From: Azospirillum brasilense
Lineage (GTDB): Bacteria; Pseudomonadota; Alphaproteobacteria; Azospirillales; Azospirillaceae
NCBI RefSeq assembly: GCF_007827815.1
Contig: NZ_VITH01000003.1
Coordinates: 124,001 to 188,000, forward strand
Direction of reading: 5' to 3'
DNA: 64,000 nucleotides
Notes under the pieces: model-generated
Seen by the model: the letters and a program-made list of their open reading frames with translations, nothing else
What the model was told of the DNA's origin: nothing
Database searches by the model: none
Position numbers and translations under genes: made by a program
Part shown: positions 24,357 through 33,582 of the stretch, in pieces
How the letters are laid out: every line of letters begins with the position of its first letter
Position numbering within the stretch: position 1 is the stretch's first letter

Positions 24357-27111
24357 CGTCGTCGGCGCACCCCCCGGCTGGCCCATGGGCGGCGGAGCCA
24401 TGGGGGCATTGATCCGGACCCACGATTGGACCGCCACCCCACTCGGACCGAAGGCGAACTGGCCACTGTCCTTGCGGGTGGCCGTCGACCTGGTCCTCGG
24501 TTCCCCGCTCGGCATGATCGTCCTCTGGGGTCCCGATCTCATCCAGATCTACAACGATCGCTACGCCGAGGTCACCGCCGGGAAGCACCCCCGCGCCCTC
24601 GGCCAGCCCACACGCGACTGCTGGCCGGAGGTCTGGGATTTCAACGGGCCGATCTATCAGTCCGTGCTGCGCGGCGAATCCCGCCGGTTCGACGACCAGA
24701 AGCTGATCCTCGAACGCAACGGCGTTCCGGAGGAAACCTGGTTCGATCTCACCTACAGCCCGGTCCGCGACGATGCCGGGCGCGTCGCCGGCGTCCTGGT
24801 GACGGTGCATGAGGTGACCAACCGCAAGCGGGCCGAGCTTGCGATGCGCGACAGCGAAAACCGCTTCCGTGCTCTGGTGACCGCGTCCTCTCTCGCCGTC
24901 TACCATATGAACGCCGACTGGACGGAGATGCGACGGCTCGACGGGCACGGCTTCCTCACCGACACGACGGGCGGCAACAGGGCATGGCTTGAAGACTACA
25001 TCCATCCGGATGACCAGCCGCAGGTTCTCGGCGCCATCCGGGACGCCATCCGCACCAAGAGCGTGTTCGATCTGGAACACCGGGTCCGGCAGGCCGACGG
25101 AACACTGGGATGGACGCATTCGCGGGCGGTGCCGCTCCTGGCTGCGGATGGCGAGATCTGCGAGTGGTTCGGGACCGCCGGCAACATCACCGCCCGCAGG
25201 AGCACCGACGAAGCGTTGCGGCGCAGCGAGACGCAGCTGTCCGTCCTCTTCGCCCGCGCGGCGGTCGGCCTGTCGGTGCTCACGTTGGATGGCCGCTTTC
25301 TCCGCGTGAATGACGAACTCTGCCGCATTGTCGGGCGTCCGCGGGAGGAGGTGGTGGGCTTGTCCGTTGCCGACGTCACCCACCCCGACGATATGGCGGC
25401 GAGCCGCACCGCCATCGAACAGGCTTTGCGGACCGGCGAGACCGTGGCGCTCGACAAGCGCTACCGGCGGCCCGACGGGACGGACGTCTGGGCGAACAGC
25501 GGCATCACGATCGTGCCCGGCGACGACGCAGACAAGCGCCACTTTCTGGCGGTCACGGCCGATCTGACCGCCCGGCATGAAGCCGAAGCGGCCCTGCGCG
25601 AGAGCGAGGCGCGGTTTCGGCTGATGGCGGACGCCGTGCCGCAGATCGTCTGGATCACCGACGCCGAAGGGCGGGTCGAATTCTTCAACCGCCAATGGGC
25701 CGACTACACCGGCGTGGCGTACGACTCCCGGACGGGGCCGGCCACGGTGTCGGACGTCATCGCCGAGTTCATCCATCCGGACGATGCAGCGATGACGGCC
25801 GAGCGCTTCCAGGAGGCGCAGCGGACGGGCAGCCTCTTTCTCGTCGAGCATCGTCTCCGTTCAAGAACCGGAGACTACCGTTGGTTCCTGGTCCGGGGTT
25901 TGCCTTACCGCAATCCGCACAGCGGCGTCATCGTCCGATGGTTCGGCACCTCGACCGACATCCACGACCACAAGCACGCCGAAGCCCTGCTGCAGTCGGC
26001 ACGCGACACGGCCGAGGCGGCAAGCCGGGAGAAATCGAACTTCCTCGCCTCGGTCAGCCATGATCTGCGCCAGCCGGTGCAGGCCGCCAACCTGTTCCTC
26101 GAACTTCTGCGGCGGCAGCCGCTGGACCAGAAGGCGCGCGAGCTGCTGAAGCCGTTGTCGGACAGCATGACCAGCTTGACGGGCATGCTGAACGGACTTC
26201 TGGAAGTGGCGCGGCTCGATGCCGGCCTGCTCACGGTGCAGGCGCGCGCCTTCGACCTCGACGAGTTGCTGAAACGTCTCTACGGCGAGTTCCAGGGACC
26301 GGCGCGCGAGGCGAAGCTGCGGCTGCACATGCCGCCGGCCGGGCGATCGGTCCGGTCCGACCCGTTGCTGGTGGAATTGGTGCTGCGCAATCTCATCTCC
26401 AACGCCGTCAAATACACCGAACAGGGCGGCGTCACGGTGGAGACACGGGTCGAAGGCGATCGATTGGCGATCGACGTGACCGACACCGGTCGTGGCATCG
26501 TCCCGGAGGAGGTGGAGCGCATTTTCGAGCCCTATTATCAGATCGGCAACGCCGCCCGCGAGCATGCGCGCGGCTTCGGCATCGGCCTTGCCACCGTGCG
26601 GCGGGTGGCCGATCTGCTGGAGACGCGGGTGACCGTCCACTCCGAACCCGGAAAGGGGTCGACCTTCAGCCTGACGCTTCCTCTGGCGGTGGAGGCGGTT
26701 CAGACACCGACCGACGGAGGGGACTCGCCCGGCAGGGCGCTGCGGGATCGGACGGCCCTGGTGGTGGACGACGAACCGATGGTGCTCAAGGCGCTGGAGG
26801 TCACCTTGCGGAGTTGGGGGGTGTCCGTGCATGTCGCCCGCACGCCGGCGCAGGCCAAAGCCATATTGGACCGGCTTGAGACCCCGCCGGACATCGTCAT
26901 CGCCGACCACTCCCTGGGCGGGGGGGAAACCGGCGCCACCATCATCACCGAAGCCCGCCGGCACGGCACGCCGGTCACGGTCCTGGTGACCGGCGACACC
27001 TCGGCCGAACGGCTGGCCGACGCCGGGCGGACCGGCATCCGCATGCTGCACAAGCCGATCGATCCCGCGACGCTGGAGACTCTGCTTGTGGAGGAACTGG
27101 CGGGCCGATAG
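24346..27111 (+). CDS. Multi-PAS hybrid histidine kinase with receiver domain
   Basis: A 921-residue soluble-looking sensor kinase. The N-terminal PAS-like sensor (about 15-165, starting at THDWTATPLGPKANWP) is followed by three more PAS/PAC units (about 170-290, 300-420, 425-550), including YRWFLVRGLPYRN. The HisKA domain has its phospho-acceptor His572 in SVSHDLRQPVQAANL. The ATPase domain shows the N box (NLISNAVKYT), DTGRGI and GFGIGLATV. The C-terminal receiver (about 800-921) has an Asp pair (VVDDEPM), phospho-Asp854 and Lys in LHKPID. No membrane segment is visible, so the input is probably cytoplasmic. The start overlaps the RHH gene. Its signal and output partner cannot be read from the sequence. 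Confidence 0.9.
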   Translation: MIPDVVGAPPGWPMGGGAMGALIRTHDWTATPLGPKANWPLSLRVAVDLVLGSPLGMIVLWGPDLIQIYNDRYAEVTAGKHPRALGQPTRDCWPEVWDFNGPIYQSVLRGESRRFDDQKLILERNGVPEETWFDLTYSPVRDDAGRVAGVLVTVHEVTNRKRAELAMRDSENRFRALVTASSLAVYHMNADWTEMRRLDGHGFLTDTTGGNRAWLEDYIHPDDQPQVLGAIRDAIRTKSVFDLEHRVRQADGTLGWTHSRAVPLLAADGEICEWFGTAGNITARRSTDEALRRSETQLSVLFARAAVGLSVLTLDGRFLRVNDELCRIVGRPREEVVGLSVADVTHPDDMAASRTAIEQALRTGETVALDKRYRRPDGTDVWANSGITIVPGDDADKRHFLAVTADLTARHEAEAALRESEARFRLMADAVPQIVWITDAEGRVEFFNRQWADYTGVAYDSRTGPATVSDVIAEFIHPDDAAMTAERFQEAQRTGSLFLVEHRLRSRTGDYRWFLVRGLPYRNPHSGVIVRWFGTSTDIHDHKHAEALLQSARDTAEAASREKSNFLASVSHDLRQPVQAANLFLELLRRQPLDQKARELLKPLSDSMTSLTGMLNGLLEVARLDAGLLTVQARAFDLDELLKRLYGEFQGPAREAKLRLHMPPAGRSVRSDPLLVELVLRNLISNAVKYTEQGGVTVETRVEGDRLAIDVTDTGRGIVPEEVERIFEPYYQIGNAAREHARGFGIGLATVRRVADLLETRVTVHSEPGKGSTFSLTLPLAVEAVQTPTDGGDSPGRALRDRTALVVDDEPMVLKALEVTLRSWGVSVHVARTPAQAKAILDRLETPPDIVIADHSLGGGETGATIITEARRHGTPVTVLVTGDTSAERLADAGRTGIRMLHKPIDPATLETLLVEELAGR

Positions 27112-27465
27112 GTGCGACCCCCCGCAGCCGTTTTCCGGGATCGACGGGGCAGCCCGCACTCCGCATGGCCGAGGGAAATTGCGGCGACCCGCATCCGCGC
27201 GGTCAGTTCCCGGGTGTGGGCGCTGCTCCGGCAAAATCGCCGAACTCCGCGTCACAGCCTGCATCTACACACCGCCCGCCATGGAGCGCTTGGCCGATTC
27301 TGATAGGCGCTTTGTCCGGAATTGCCCTGCACCGCTTGTTGAGTCAACGAACGGTATGCGGTGCAATGTATACCACGGCAGCGCCGAAGCGGAACGTCCG
27401 GATCTCCTCGGCCATCTGCGCAGGCGAAGGCTGCCGTTTGCAACCTGAAGCAACGGAGCATCGCC
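27112..27465. other. 354-base intergenic region before the nitrile hydratase operon
   Basis: No credible gene is seen. The right half is less GC-rich and holds the dyads listed at 27338-27374, so it probably contains the operon promoter. Confidence 0.5.
27338..27374 (+). promoter_or_regulatory. Candidate operator/promoter of the nitrile hydratase operon
   Basis: A perfect 11-base dyad GTTGAGTCAAC (27338-27348) is followed by GGTAT-N12-ATACC (27353-27374). A weak -35 (TTGAGT, 27339) and -10 (TGCAAT, 27362) 17 bases apart lie within them. The first coding start is at 27466. The regulator is unknown; the GlxA-family gene at 30982 is the local candidate. Confidence 0.3.
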
Positions 27466-28440
27466 ATGCGACCGATTCCGGTGACCGTGCTGACCGGATT
27501 TCTCGGGGCCGGCAAGACGACCCTGCTCAACCGCATCCTGGCGGAGCGTGGCGGCGAGCGGACCGCCGTCATCGTCAACGAATATGGAGAGCTTGGCATC
27601 GACGGGCTGCTCGTGACGGCGACGGACGAGACGATCGTCGAACTCAACAACGGCTGTGTCTGCTGCATCGTCCGCGGTGATCTGATCGAGGCGTTGGTAA
27701 GGCTGGCCGAGGGCGAGCGCGGATTCGACCGGGTGGTGATCGAGACGAGCGGCCTTGCCGACCCAGCCCCCGTCATTCAATCCTTCGTGCTGGACGAAGG
27801 GCTGCGTGGCCGCTTCGCGCTGGACGCCATCATCACCGTGGCCGACGCCCGCCACCTGCCCTTGCAACTTGGCCATGACGAAGCGCGCGAACAGGTTGCC
27901 TTCGCCGACGTGATCCTGCTGAACAAGATCGACCTGGAGCCCGCCGCGGCGCTCGACACCGTGGAACGCGAGATCCGCCGACTCAACCCGCTGGCCCGCA
28001 TCCACCGCACCGAGGAATGCGCCCTGCCGCTCTCGGAGATCCTCGGCATCGGCGCCTTCGACCTGCAGAACATCCTGCGCCTCGACCCCGACATCCTCGA
28101 TGAGCATGAGCACGAACACGACGCCGGCATCGGCTGCGTGGCCTTTCGCGAGCCCGGACGGCTCGACCCGGCGGCCGTCGACCGCTGGCTCAACCAGCTT
28201 GTCCAGGACAAGGGGCGCGACCTGCTGCGCGCCAAGGGCGTGCTGGACCTCGACGGCCAGGGACGCCGCTTCGTCTTTCACGGCGTCCACATGACGCTGG
28301 ACGGGCGGCCGGGCCGGCCTTGGAAACCCGGCGAGGAACGGCTGAACCAGCTCGTCTTCATCGGCCGCAACCTCGATGCCGAAAGGCTGCTGGAGGGGCT
28401 TCGCGGCTGCGCCGTCGCGGCGGACGCCGCCGCCCTCTGA
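27466..28440 (+). CDS. COG0523 (CobW/P47K) GTPase, putative nitrile hydratase metallochaperone
   Basis: A 324-residue G3E-family GTPase: P-loop GFLGAGKTT (residues 11-19), [10 protein letters not shown] switch, the metal-binding Cys64-Val-Cys66-Cys67 motif in [21 protein letters not shown], guanine-recognition NKIDL, and a His/Glu-rich insert (DEHEHEHD). The C-terminal CobW_C domain ends near [15 protein letters not shown]0523 members handle Zn, Co or Fe, and some activate nitrile hydratase. Since it opens the operon ahead of a cobalt-type nitrile hydratase, delivering cobalt to that enzyme is the likely task. GGAG lies 8 bases before the ATG. Confidence 0.9.
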   Translation: MRPIPVTVLTGFLGAGKTTLLNRILAERGGERTAVIVNEYGELGIDGLLVTATDETIVELNNGCVCCIVRGDLIEALVRLAEGERGFDRVVIETSGLADPAPVIQSFVLDEGLRGRFALDAIITVADARHLPLQLGHDEAREQVAFADVILLNKIDLEPAAALDTVEREIRRLNPLARIHRTEECALPLSEILGIGAFDLQNILRLDPDILDEHEHEHDAGIGCVAFREPGRLDPAAVDRWLNQLVQDKGRDLLRAKGVLDLDGQGRRFVFHGVHMTLDGRPGRPWKPGEERLNQLVFIGRNLDAERLLEGLRGCAVAADAAAL

Positions 28441-28477
28441 CGCTTCTGTTTCCGTTCCCGATTTCAGGAAGCACCCA

Positions 28478-29200
28478 ATGAAGCTGCAACATTACCTCGG
28501 GGGCCTGGAGGGTCTCGGCCCCATCACCATCGAAACGCGCGTCTTCGTCGAGGAGTGGGAGAAGCGCATCTTCGGCATTCACACGGCGATGATGGCGCTC
28601 AGCCCGCAACTGCCGCTTCCCCCCACGCCGAGCGCCTTCCACACCGTCTGGACCTGGGCCCATCTGCGCACCGGAGCCGAAGGGCTCAACCCCTTCGACT
28701 ATTTCAAATACCGCTACTACGAGAAGTGGCTGGGCGGCATCAGCGGCTACTTCATCGAGAACGGCTACATCACGGAGGAGGAGCTGGAGGCCCGCACGGC
28801 GGAGTATCTGGCCGATCCGGACAAGCCTCTGCCGCAAGGCGGCGCGCCGGAGATCGACCAGCGTGTCGAGCGCTATCTGGCGGAAGGGGACTCCCCGAAG
28901 CGCGACGTCGCGGCCCTGCCCGACTTCCGGGAAGGCGACACGGTGACGGTCAGGAACGTGCCGACGCTCGAGCACACCCGCCTGCCCGGGTTCCTGCGCA
29001 ACCACAGCGGCGTGGTCGAGACGGTCTATCCGGGCGCCTACGGCTATCTGACCGACACCGGGACGGACGGCGTCGGCGCGCCGATGCCCGTCTATTGCGT
29101 GCGCTTCGAGGCCAAGGACCTGTGGCCCGGCAACACGGAGCCGAACGTCACGCTCTACGCCGACCTCTACGCCGCCTACGTCACCAAGCCCACCGCCTGA
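28478..29200 (+). CDS. nthB: Nitrile hydratase beta subunit
   Basis: A 240-residue beta subunit. It begins MKLQHYLGGLEGLGPI, the family N-terminus, then FVEEWEKRIFGIHTAMMAL and the FDYFKYRYYEKWLGGI helix, and ends with the SH3-like barrel (FREGDTVTVRNVP, LPGFLRNHSGVVE, VYCVRFEAKDLWP). It pairs with the alpha subunit to hydrate nitriles to amides. Beta-before-alpha order is the arrangement typical of cobalt-type enzymes. CAGGAAG precedes the ATG. The cytoplasmic heterodimer or heterotetramer needs the accessory gene that follows alpha. Confidence 0.94.
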   Translation: MKLQHYLGGLEGLGPITIETRVFVEEWEKRIFGIHTAMMALSPQLPLPPTPSAFHTVWTWAHLRTGAEGLNPFDYFKYRYYEKWLGGISGYFIENGYITEEELEARTAEYLADPDKPLPQGGAPEIDQRVERYLAEGDSPKRDVAALPDFREGDTVTVRNVPTLEHTRLPGFLRNHSGVVETVYPGAYGYLTDTGTDGVGAPMPVYCVRFEAKDLWPGNTEPNVTLYADLYAAYVTKPTA

Positions 29201-29216
29201 ACCGGAGCCATCGCGA

Positions 29217-29837
29217 ATGACCGATCGTTTCCACCATCCCGACGACCGCGAGGCCCGGAGCGCCGCGCGCGTCCGTGCCCTCGAAGCGCTGCTCATCGAA
29301 AAGGGCGTCATCACCAGCAAGACCGTGGACACGGTGCTGAACGTGTTCGAAACGAAGATGGGTCCGTTCAACGGCGCCAGGATCGTCGCCCGCGCCTGGG
29401 TCGATCCGGCCTTCAAGCAACGGCTGGTCGCGGATGCGCCGGCCGCCATCGCCGAGATGACGGATCTGCCGGAGGGCATGGCCGGTGCCGAGGGCGAGCA
29501 CATGCGCGCCGTGGCGAACGGCGAGGGCGTTCACAATCTGGTCATCTGCACGCTTTGCTCCTGCTATCCCTGGCCGGTGCTGGGGCTGCCCCCCTATTGG
29601 TACAAGGACCCGACGTTCCGCAGCCGCGCCGCCCGCGAGCCGCGCGCCGTGCTGAAGGAGTTCGGGCTGACCGTGCCCGAGAGCACGGAGGTCAAGGTCT
29701 GGGACAGCAGCGCGCAGATCCGCTGGTTCGTCATTCCCGAGCGCCCCGCCGGGACCGAGGGCATGAGCGAGGACCAGCTCGCCGCCCTGGTCACGCCGGA
29801 AGCCATGATGGGCGTGGCGGTGGCGGCGTCCGCCTGA
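29217..29837 (+). CDS. nthA: Nitrile hydratase alpha subunit, cobalt type
   Basis: A 206-residue catalytic subunit. The metal-claw motif reads Cys111-Thr-Leu-Cys114-Ser-Cys116 (VICTLCSCYPWPV). Thr after the first Cys is the mark of Co(III) enzymes, where Fe(III) types have Ser. The second and third Cys are oxidised to sulfinate and sulfenate in the mature family. Downstream PYWYKDPTFRSRAAREPR and EVKVWDSSAQIRWFVIPERP are standard. It hydrates nitriles to amides. No amidase, nitrilase or aldoxime dehydratase gene lies in the window, so amide use must be encoded elsewhere. Sixteen bases separate it from the beta gene. Confidence 0.95.
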   Translation: MTDRFHHPDDREARSAARVRALEALLIEKGVITSKTVDTVLNVFETKMGPFNGARIVARAWVDPAFKQRLVADAPAAIAEMTDLPEGMAGAEGEHMRAVANGEGVHNLVICTLCSCYPWPVLGLPPYWYKDPTFRSRAAREPRAVLKEFGLTVPESTEVKVWDSSAQIRWFVIPERPAGTEGMSEDQLAALVTPEAMMGVAVAASA

Positions 29838-29877
29838 TCCCCGAACCAGCCCCCCAGAACCGTCAGGAGGAACGGGC

Positions 29878-30228
29878 ATGCTGACCCGCTTCGAACATTT
29901 CGCCCTGACCAGCATGGCCGGGGCCGAGGATTCCCCGCCCCGCGCCAACGGCACCCTCTGCTTCGCGGAGGAGTGGGAGCGGTCGGCCTTCGGGGTGGCG
30001 CTCGCCCTGGCCCGGGAGGGCCATTTCGAATGGGAGGATTTCCGCCGCAACCTGATCGCCGCCATCGGCGACTGGGAACGGACCCAGGCCCCCGACGGTC
30101 CCTCCTGGAACTACTATGAACAGTGGTTGAGCGCCCTGGAGGCGACGATCCTGCAATCCGGCCTCGCGACGCCCGACGAGTTGTCGGCCCGCCTCGCCAC
30201 CGCCACTGCCGACACGCGGTCGGCCTGA
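29878..30228 (+). CDS. Nitrile hydratase accessory protein (P14K/NhlE-like)
   Basis: A 116-residue protein related to the N-terminal part of the beta subunit (FAEEWERSAFGVALALAREGHFEWEDFR; WNYYEQWLSALE). In cobalt-type systems such a small homologue binds alpha and swaps it, with metal loaded and cysteines oxidised, into the holoenzyme. Position right after alpha, with an AGGAGGAACGGGC ribosome-binding site before the ATG, supports this. It ends in a low-complexity Ala/Thr-rich tail. Confidence 0.88.
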   Translation: MLTRFEHFALTSMAGAEDSPPRANGTLCFAEEWERSAFGVALALAREGHFEWEDFRRNLIAAIGDWERTQAPDGPSWNYYEQWLSALEATILQSGLATPDELSARLATATADTRSA

Positions 30229-30257
30229 TACCACCATCCGAACATCGGGAGACGTCC

Positions 30258-30911
30258 ATGCACATCGAACCCGGCATGCTGTCCGCCGCGAAGATCGTCG
30301 GCGCCAACGCGGCCGCGCTCAGCCTTCTCGCCTCGCACACTCCGGCCTTCCTGCGCCGGCCCCTCGAATGGGGCAAGGCGCTCCTGGCGGCTGTCTTCTT
30401 CTCGGTCTTCATGGAATTCTGGCACCAGCCGGTCGGCCCGTCGGAACTGCATTTCATCGGCGCCTCGGCCATCTATTTCATCTTCGGATTTCCCGCGACC
30501 CTGTTCGGGTTCGGCATTGGCCTGACGCTTCAGGCCCTTCTGTTCGAGCCGCAGGATCTCGCGCATCTCGCCGTGAATTCGCTGTCGCTGATGGTGCCGC
30601 TGGTTGCCGCACACGCCATGGGTGGAAAGCGCCTGCTGGAATCCGGTGGACTGGCCGCGATCCGCTGGTCGTCGGTGCTGCGCTTCGACGCCGTTTATTA
30701 CAGCGGCGTGGTTGCCATGGTCGGCTTCTGGCTGATGCTGGGCGAGCGGGCGACGCCGTTCGCGGACTGGGCGGTCTTCGCCGCCGCCTATCTGCCGGTC
30801 GTGCTGTGCGAACCGGCGATCAGCTGCGGGCTTCTGCGGGCGCTGGGCCGGCTGGACGCCGGCAACCCGCTGCTTCGCGTCACCACGCTCCGCAGCCGGG
30901 CTCTTGCCTGA
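30258..30911 (+). CDS. CbiM-like cobalt ECF transporter permease
   Basis: A 217-residue membrane protein with the CbiM N-terminus MHIEPGMLSAAK. In CbiM the free N-terminal Met-His region coordinates the metal, so the exact start matters and fixes ATG 30258. About six hydrophobic segments follow (including FFSVFMEFWHQPVG and IYFIFGFPATLFGFGIGLTL). Partners CbiN, CbiQ and CbiO are absent from the window, so it either uses shared energising subunits or works alone. It completes a cobalt theme: uptake permease, metallochaperone GTPase and Co-type nitrile hydratase in one operon. Confidence 0.82.
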   Translation: MHIEPGMLSAAKIVGANAAALSLLASHTPAFLRRPLEWGKALLAAVFFSVFMEFWHQPVGPSELHFIGASAIYFIFGFPATLFGFGIGLTLQALLFEPQDLAHLAVNSLSLMVPLVAAHAMGGKRLLESGGLAAIRWSSVLRFDAVYYSGVVAMVGFWLMLGERATPFADWAVFAAAYLPVVLCEPAISCGLLRALGRLDAGNPLLRVTTLRSRALA

Positions 30912-30929
30912 CGGCTGGCATGCCAAATA

Positions 30930-30964
30930 CAATCGGGCGGCGATGCCTTATGGCCGCCCGATTG
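30930..30964 (+). terminator. Perfect 12-base inverted repeat after the CbiM-like gene
   Basis: CAATCGGGCGGC (30930-30941) and GCCGCCCGATTG (30953-30964) pair perfectly around an 11-base loop, 19 bases after the stop codon and 17 before the regulator ATG. No T-run follows. It could end or attenuate the nitrile hydratase transcript, or serve as an operator for the next gene. Confidence 0.5.
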
Positions 30965-30981
30965 CAGGAAGAGCGTCTTTC

Positions 30982-31941
30982 ATGCGGATTGTGCTTCTCG
31001 CCCCTCCCGGGGTTCAGGCGTTGGATGTGGTGGGTCCGGCGGAGGTGTTCTGGGAAGCGGCGCGCCGTCTCGGCGATCCAAAGGCCTACGAGGTGCAGGT
31101 GATGGGCACCGCGGAGGGGCCGGTTTGCGGGACCGGCAGCCTGCGGTTCCTTGCCGACCGGACCATCCACGACCCCGATCAACCGATCGACACTCTGTTG
31201 ATCGCCGGGGACCCGTCGTTCAGCGCCATCGATCCGGCAGTGATCGACTGGCTCAGGCGCCGCGCGCCCGAAGCCCGCCGCTACGGGTCGATCTGCACGG
31301 GCGTGTTCCTGCTCGCGGCCACCGGGCTGCTCGATGGCCGCCGCGTCACCACCCATTGGGAATGCGCCGACAAGCTTCGCGCCGAGTTCCCGACGCTGAC
31401 GGTCGATGCGGACCAGATCTTCATTCGCGACGGCAACATCTCCACCGCCGCCGGCGTCACCTCCGGCATCGACCTGGCGCTCTCCCTGCTGGAGGAGGAT
31501 CACGGGCGGGAGCTGGCGCTGCTGGTCGCGCGCTACATGGTGATGTTTCTGAAGCGGCCGGGCGGGCAGTCGCAATTCAGCGCCCATCTCGCGGCCCAGG
31601 CGTCGAGCCGGACCGGAATCCAGAGGATTCAGGAGTATGTGCTGGACAACCTTTCCGCCGATCTCTCCGTGGAGTCCTTGGCCTCCCAGGCCGGCATGAG
31701 TTCGCGGAATTTCGCGCGGGTGTTCAAGCGCGACGTCGGCCGTCCTCCGGCCGATTTCGTGGAAGCGGCGCGGCTTGACGCGGCGCGCCGGATGCTGGTC
31801 GACTCATCCACGCCGCTCCAGCGGGTGGCGCATCTCTGTGGATTTGGTGACGCCAGCTCCATGAGGCGCGCGTTTGTCCGCAATCTCGGCATCAATCCGG
31901 GTGACTACCGGAAGCGCTTCCGCACGACGACCGCCGCCTGA
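30982..31941 (+). CDS. GlxA-family transcriptional regulator (DJ-1/PfpI-like plus AraC HTH)
   Basis: A 319-residue regulator. The N-terminal DJ-1/PfpI-like sensor domain (about 1-190) shows VLLAPPGVQALDVVGPAEVF, a Cys in the nucleophile elbow (GSICTGVFLLA) and THWECADKL. The C-terminal AraC domain (about 215-319) has two helix-turn-helix units (SVESLASQAGMSSRNFARVF; LQRVAHLCGFGDASSMRRAF). The start at 30982 has GGAAGAG upstream and homology from residue 2. Same-strand placement after the nitrile hydratase genes suggests it controls them, perhaps sensing nitrile or amide; that is inferred. Confidence 0.88.
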   Translation: MRIVLLAPPGVQALDVVGPAEVFWEAARRLGDPKAYEVQVMGTAEGPVCGTGSLRFLADRTIHDPDQPIDTLLIAGDPSFSAIDPAVIDWLRRRAPEARRYGSICTGVFLLAATGLLDGRRVTTHWECADKLRAEFPTLTVDADQIFIRDGNISTAAGVTSGIDLALSLLEEDHGRELALLVARYMVMFLKRPGGQSQFSAHLAAQASSRTGIQRIQEYVLDNLSADLSVESLASQAGMSSRNFARVFKRDVGRPPADFVEAARLDAARRMLVDSSTPLQRVAHLCGFGDASSMRRAFVRNLGINPGDYRKRFRTTTAA

Positions 31942-31983
31942 TCGCGAACCGGCATCCGTCGAGGCGTCCGACACGGCCAGACT

Positions 31984-33582
31984 TCACTCGGGCAACCCAG
32001 CCAGTCTCAGACCCTCCGCAAACCGCGTAAGATCTTCGGGACGGTGGATCGGCAGCCACTCCCGGAGAGTGGAGACGCGCAAGGACGGGTCGAGCGCGCG
32101 CAACCGCTGCATCGCCTGCCGCGCCTCCTCCGTCCGCCTGGCGAGCGCGTGGCTCGCCGCCGTCAGGGCGATGGCGACCAGGAGCCCGGGCAGGTTCCCC
32201 AACGCCTTGTCCGCCCAGGTTGCGGCGCAGTCGTAGCGTCCGGCGAAGAAATGCGCGAGCGCCGTCCCCGCCTGCATCCGGTACATCTCCGGGTCCAGCG
32301 GGCTCAGGCGGGCGGCATGGGCGAAATGAGCGCTCGCGCTTTCCGTTTCACCGCGGAAGGCGCGCAGGTAGCCGCCGAGGAACCAGGCGGGGGCGAAATT
32401 GGGGTTGAGCAGCACGGCCCGGTCGATGAGCGCGATGCCGCCATCGAGATCGCCGACGAAGTGACCGAGCGCGTGGCCGGCTCTGGTCAGCGCCACGGCG
32501 TCGTCGCGGCCGAACTCCACCGCCAGCCGCGCCAGCCGTACCCCCTCGGCGACCTCCCGGGGGCGGTCGGTCATCCAGCCGTTCACCTTGCGCCAGAGAT
32601 GGCACCAGGCCGCCCCGCCATAGGCCGACGCGAACTCCGGGTCGAGGTCCGTCGCCCTTTGGAACAGGGGCAGCGCCGCGTCGATCGCCTCGCGGGTTCC
32701 GCTGTGCAGCTTCGCCATGCCGCGGAGATAGTAATCGTAGGCGTCCAGACTTTCCGTCGGCTTGCGCTTGGCGCGCTCAATCTCCGCCCGCTCGAGCTGC
32801 GGCGCGATCGCGCCGACGACGCTTTCGGCGATCCGGTCCTGCAACTCGAAAAGGTCGTCGAGCATGCCTTCGAAGCGCTCGGCCCAGAGATGCGTCCCGC
32901 TCGTCGCGTCGATGAGCTGCCCGGTGATGCGCACGCGGTTCCCGGCCTTGCGGATGCTGCCTTCGAGCACGTAACGGACGCCCAGCTCACGTCCGATGTC
33001 CGTCACATCCACCGCCCGGCCCTTGTAGGCGAAGCTCGAGTTGCGCGCGATGACGAACAGCCAGCGGAGGCGCGACAGGGCGGCGATGATGTCCTCCACC
33101 ACGCCGTCGGCGAAATAGTCCTGCTCCGGGTCGCCGCTCAGGTTCTGGAACGGCAGCACGGTGATCGAGGGCTTGCCTGGCAGGACCGGCCCGGACGGCG
33201 TCTCCCCGATCGTGCCGACCTCGGCCGCCCCGACGTCGATTGCACTAACTTCAATTGTCCCGCCTTCGATCGCGCCGCCTTCGATGGCGCCGACGAAGCG
33301 GAAACCCTTGCGCGGGACCGTGCGGACCAGGCGCTGCTCCCCGCCGCTGTCGCCGATGGCCTTGCGGACCGCGTTGATGTGGCTGGTGATGGTCGATTCC
33401 GAGACGATCCGTCCGTTCCACACCGCCTCCAGAAGGTCGTCCTTGCTGACGACGCGGTCGCGGTTGCGGACGAGATGCAGCAAAAGGTCGAAGACCTGCG
33501 GGCCGACGCCCACGACCTGTCCGCGCAGGGTCAGTTCCCGGCGCTCCTGATCGAGCACACACTCTCCGAAACGGAACGGCAA
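31984..33582 (-). CDS. Winged-helix regulator with TolB-like and TPR regions (CadC/adenylate-cyclase-associated type)
   Basis: A 532-residue protein. The OmpR-type winged helix (about 1-95) includes PFRFGECVLDQERREL, GPQVFDLLLHLVRN, TSHINAVRKAIGD and RTVPRKGFRFVG. A linker of repeated IEGG/IEVS units follows, then a TolB N-terminal-like part (ITVLPFQNLSGDPEQDYFADGVVEDI) and TPR repeats to the C-terminus. No membrane segment is obvious. I placed the start at TTG 33582, which has AGGGAGGTG six bases upstream and direct homology. A TTG at 33711 would extend the frame but lies inside the dyad operators and lacks a ribosome-binding site. It is divergent from the NAD(P)-binding gene and may control it. 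Confidence 0.85.
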   Translation of the reverse strand: MPFRFGECVLDQERRELTLRGQVVGVGPQVFDLLLHLVRNRDRVVSKDDLLEAVWNGRIVSESTITSHINAVRKAIGDSGGEQRLVRTVPRKGFRFVGAIEGGAIEGGTIEVSAIDVGAAEVGTIGETPSGPVLPGKPSITVLPFQNLSGDPEQDYFADGVVEDIIAALSRLRWLFVIARNSSFAYKGRAVDVTDIGRELGVRYVLEGSIRKAGNRVRITGQLIDATSGTHLWAERFEGMLDDLFELQDRIAESVVGAIAPQLERAEIERAKRKPTESLDAYDYYLRGMAKLHSGTREAIDAALPLFQRATDLDPEFASAYGGAAWCHLWRKVNGWMTDRPREVAEGVRLARLAVEFGRDDAVALTRAGHALGHFVGDLDGGIALIDRAVLLNPNFAPAWFLGGYLRAFRGETESASAHFAHAARLSPLDPEMYRMQAGTALAHFFAGRYDCAATWADKALGNLPGLLVAIALTAASHALARRTEEARQAMQRLRALDPSLRVSTLREWLPIHRPEDLTRFAEGLRLAGLPE

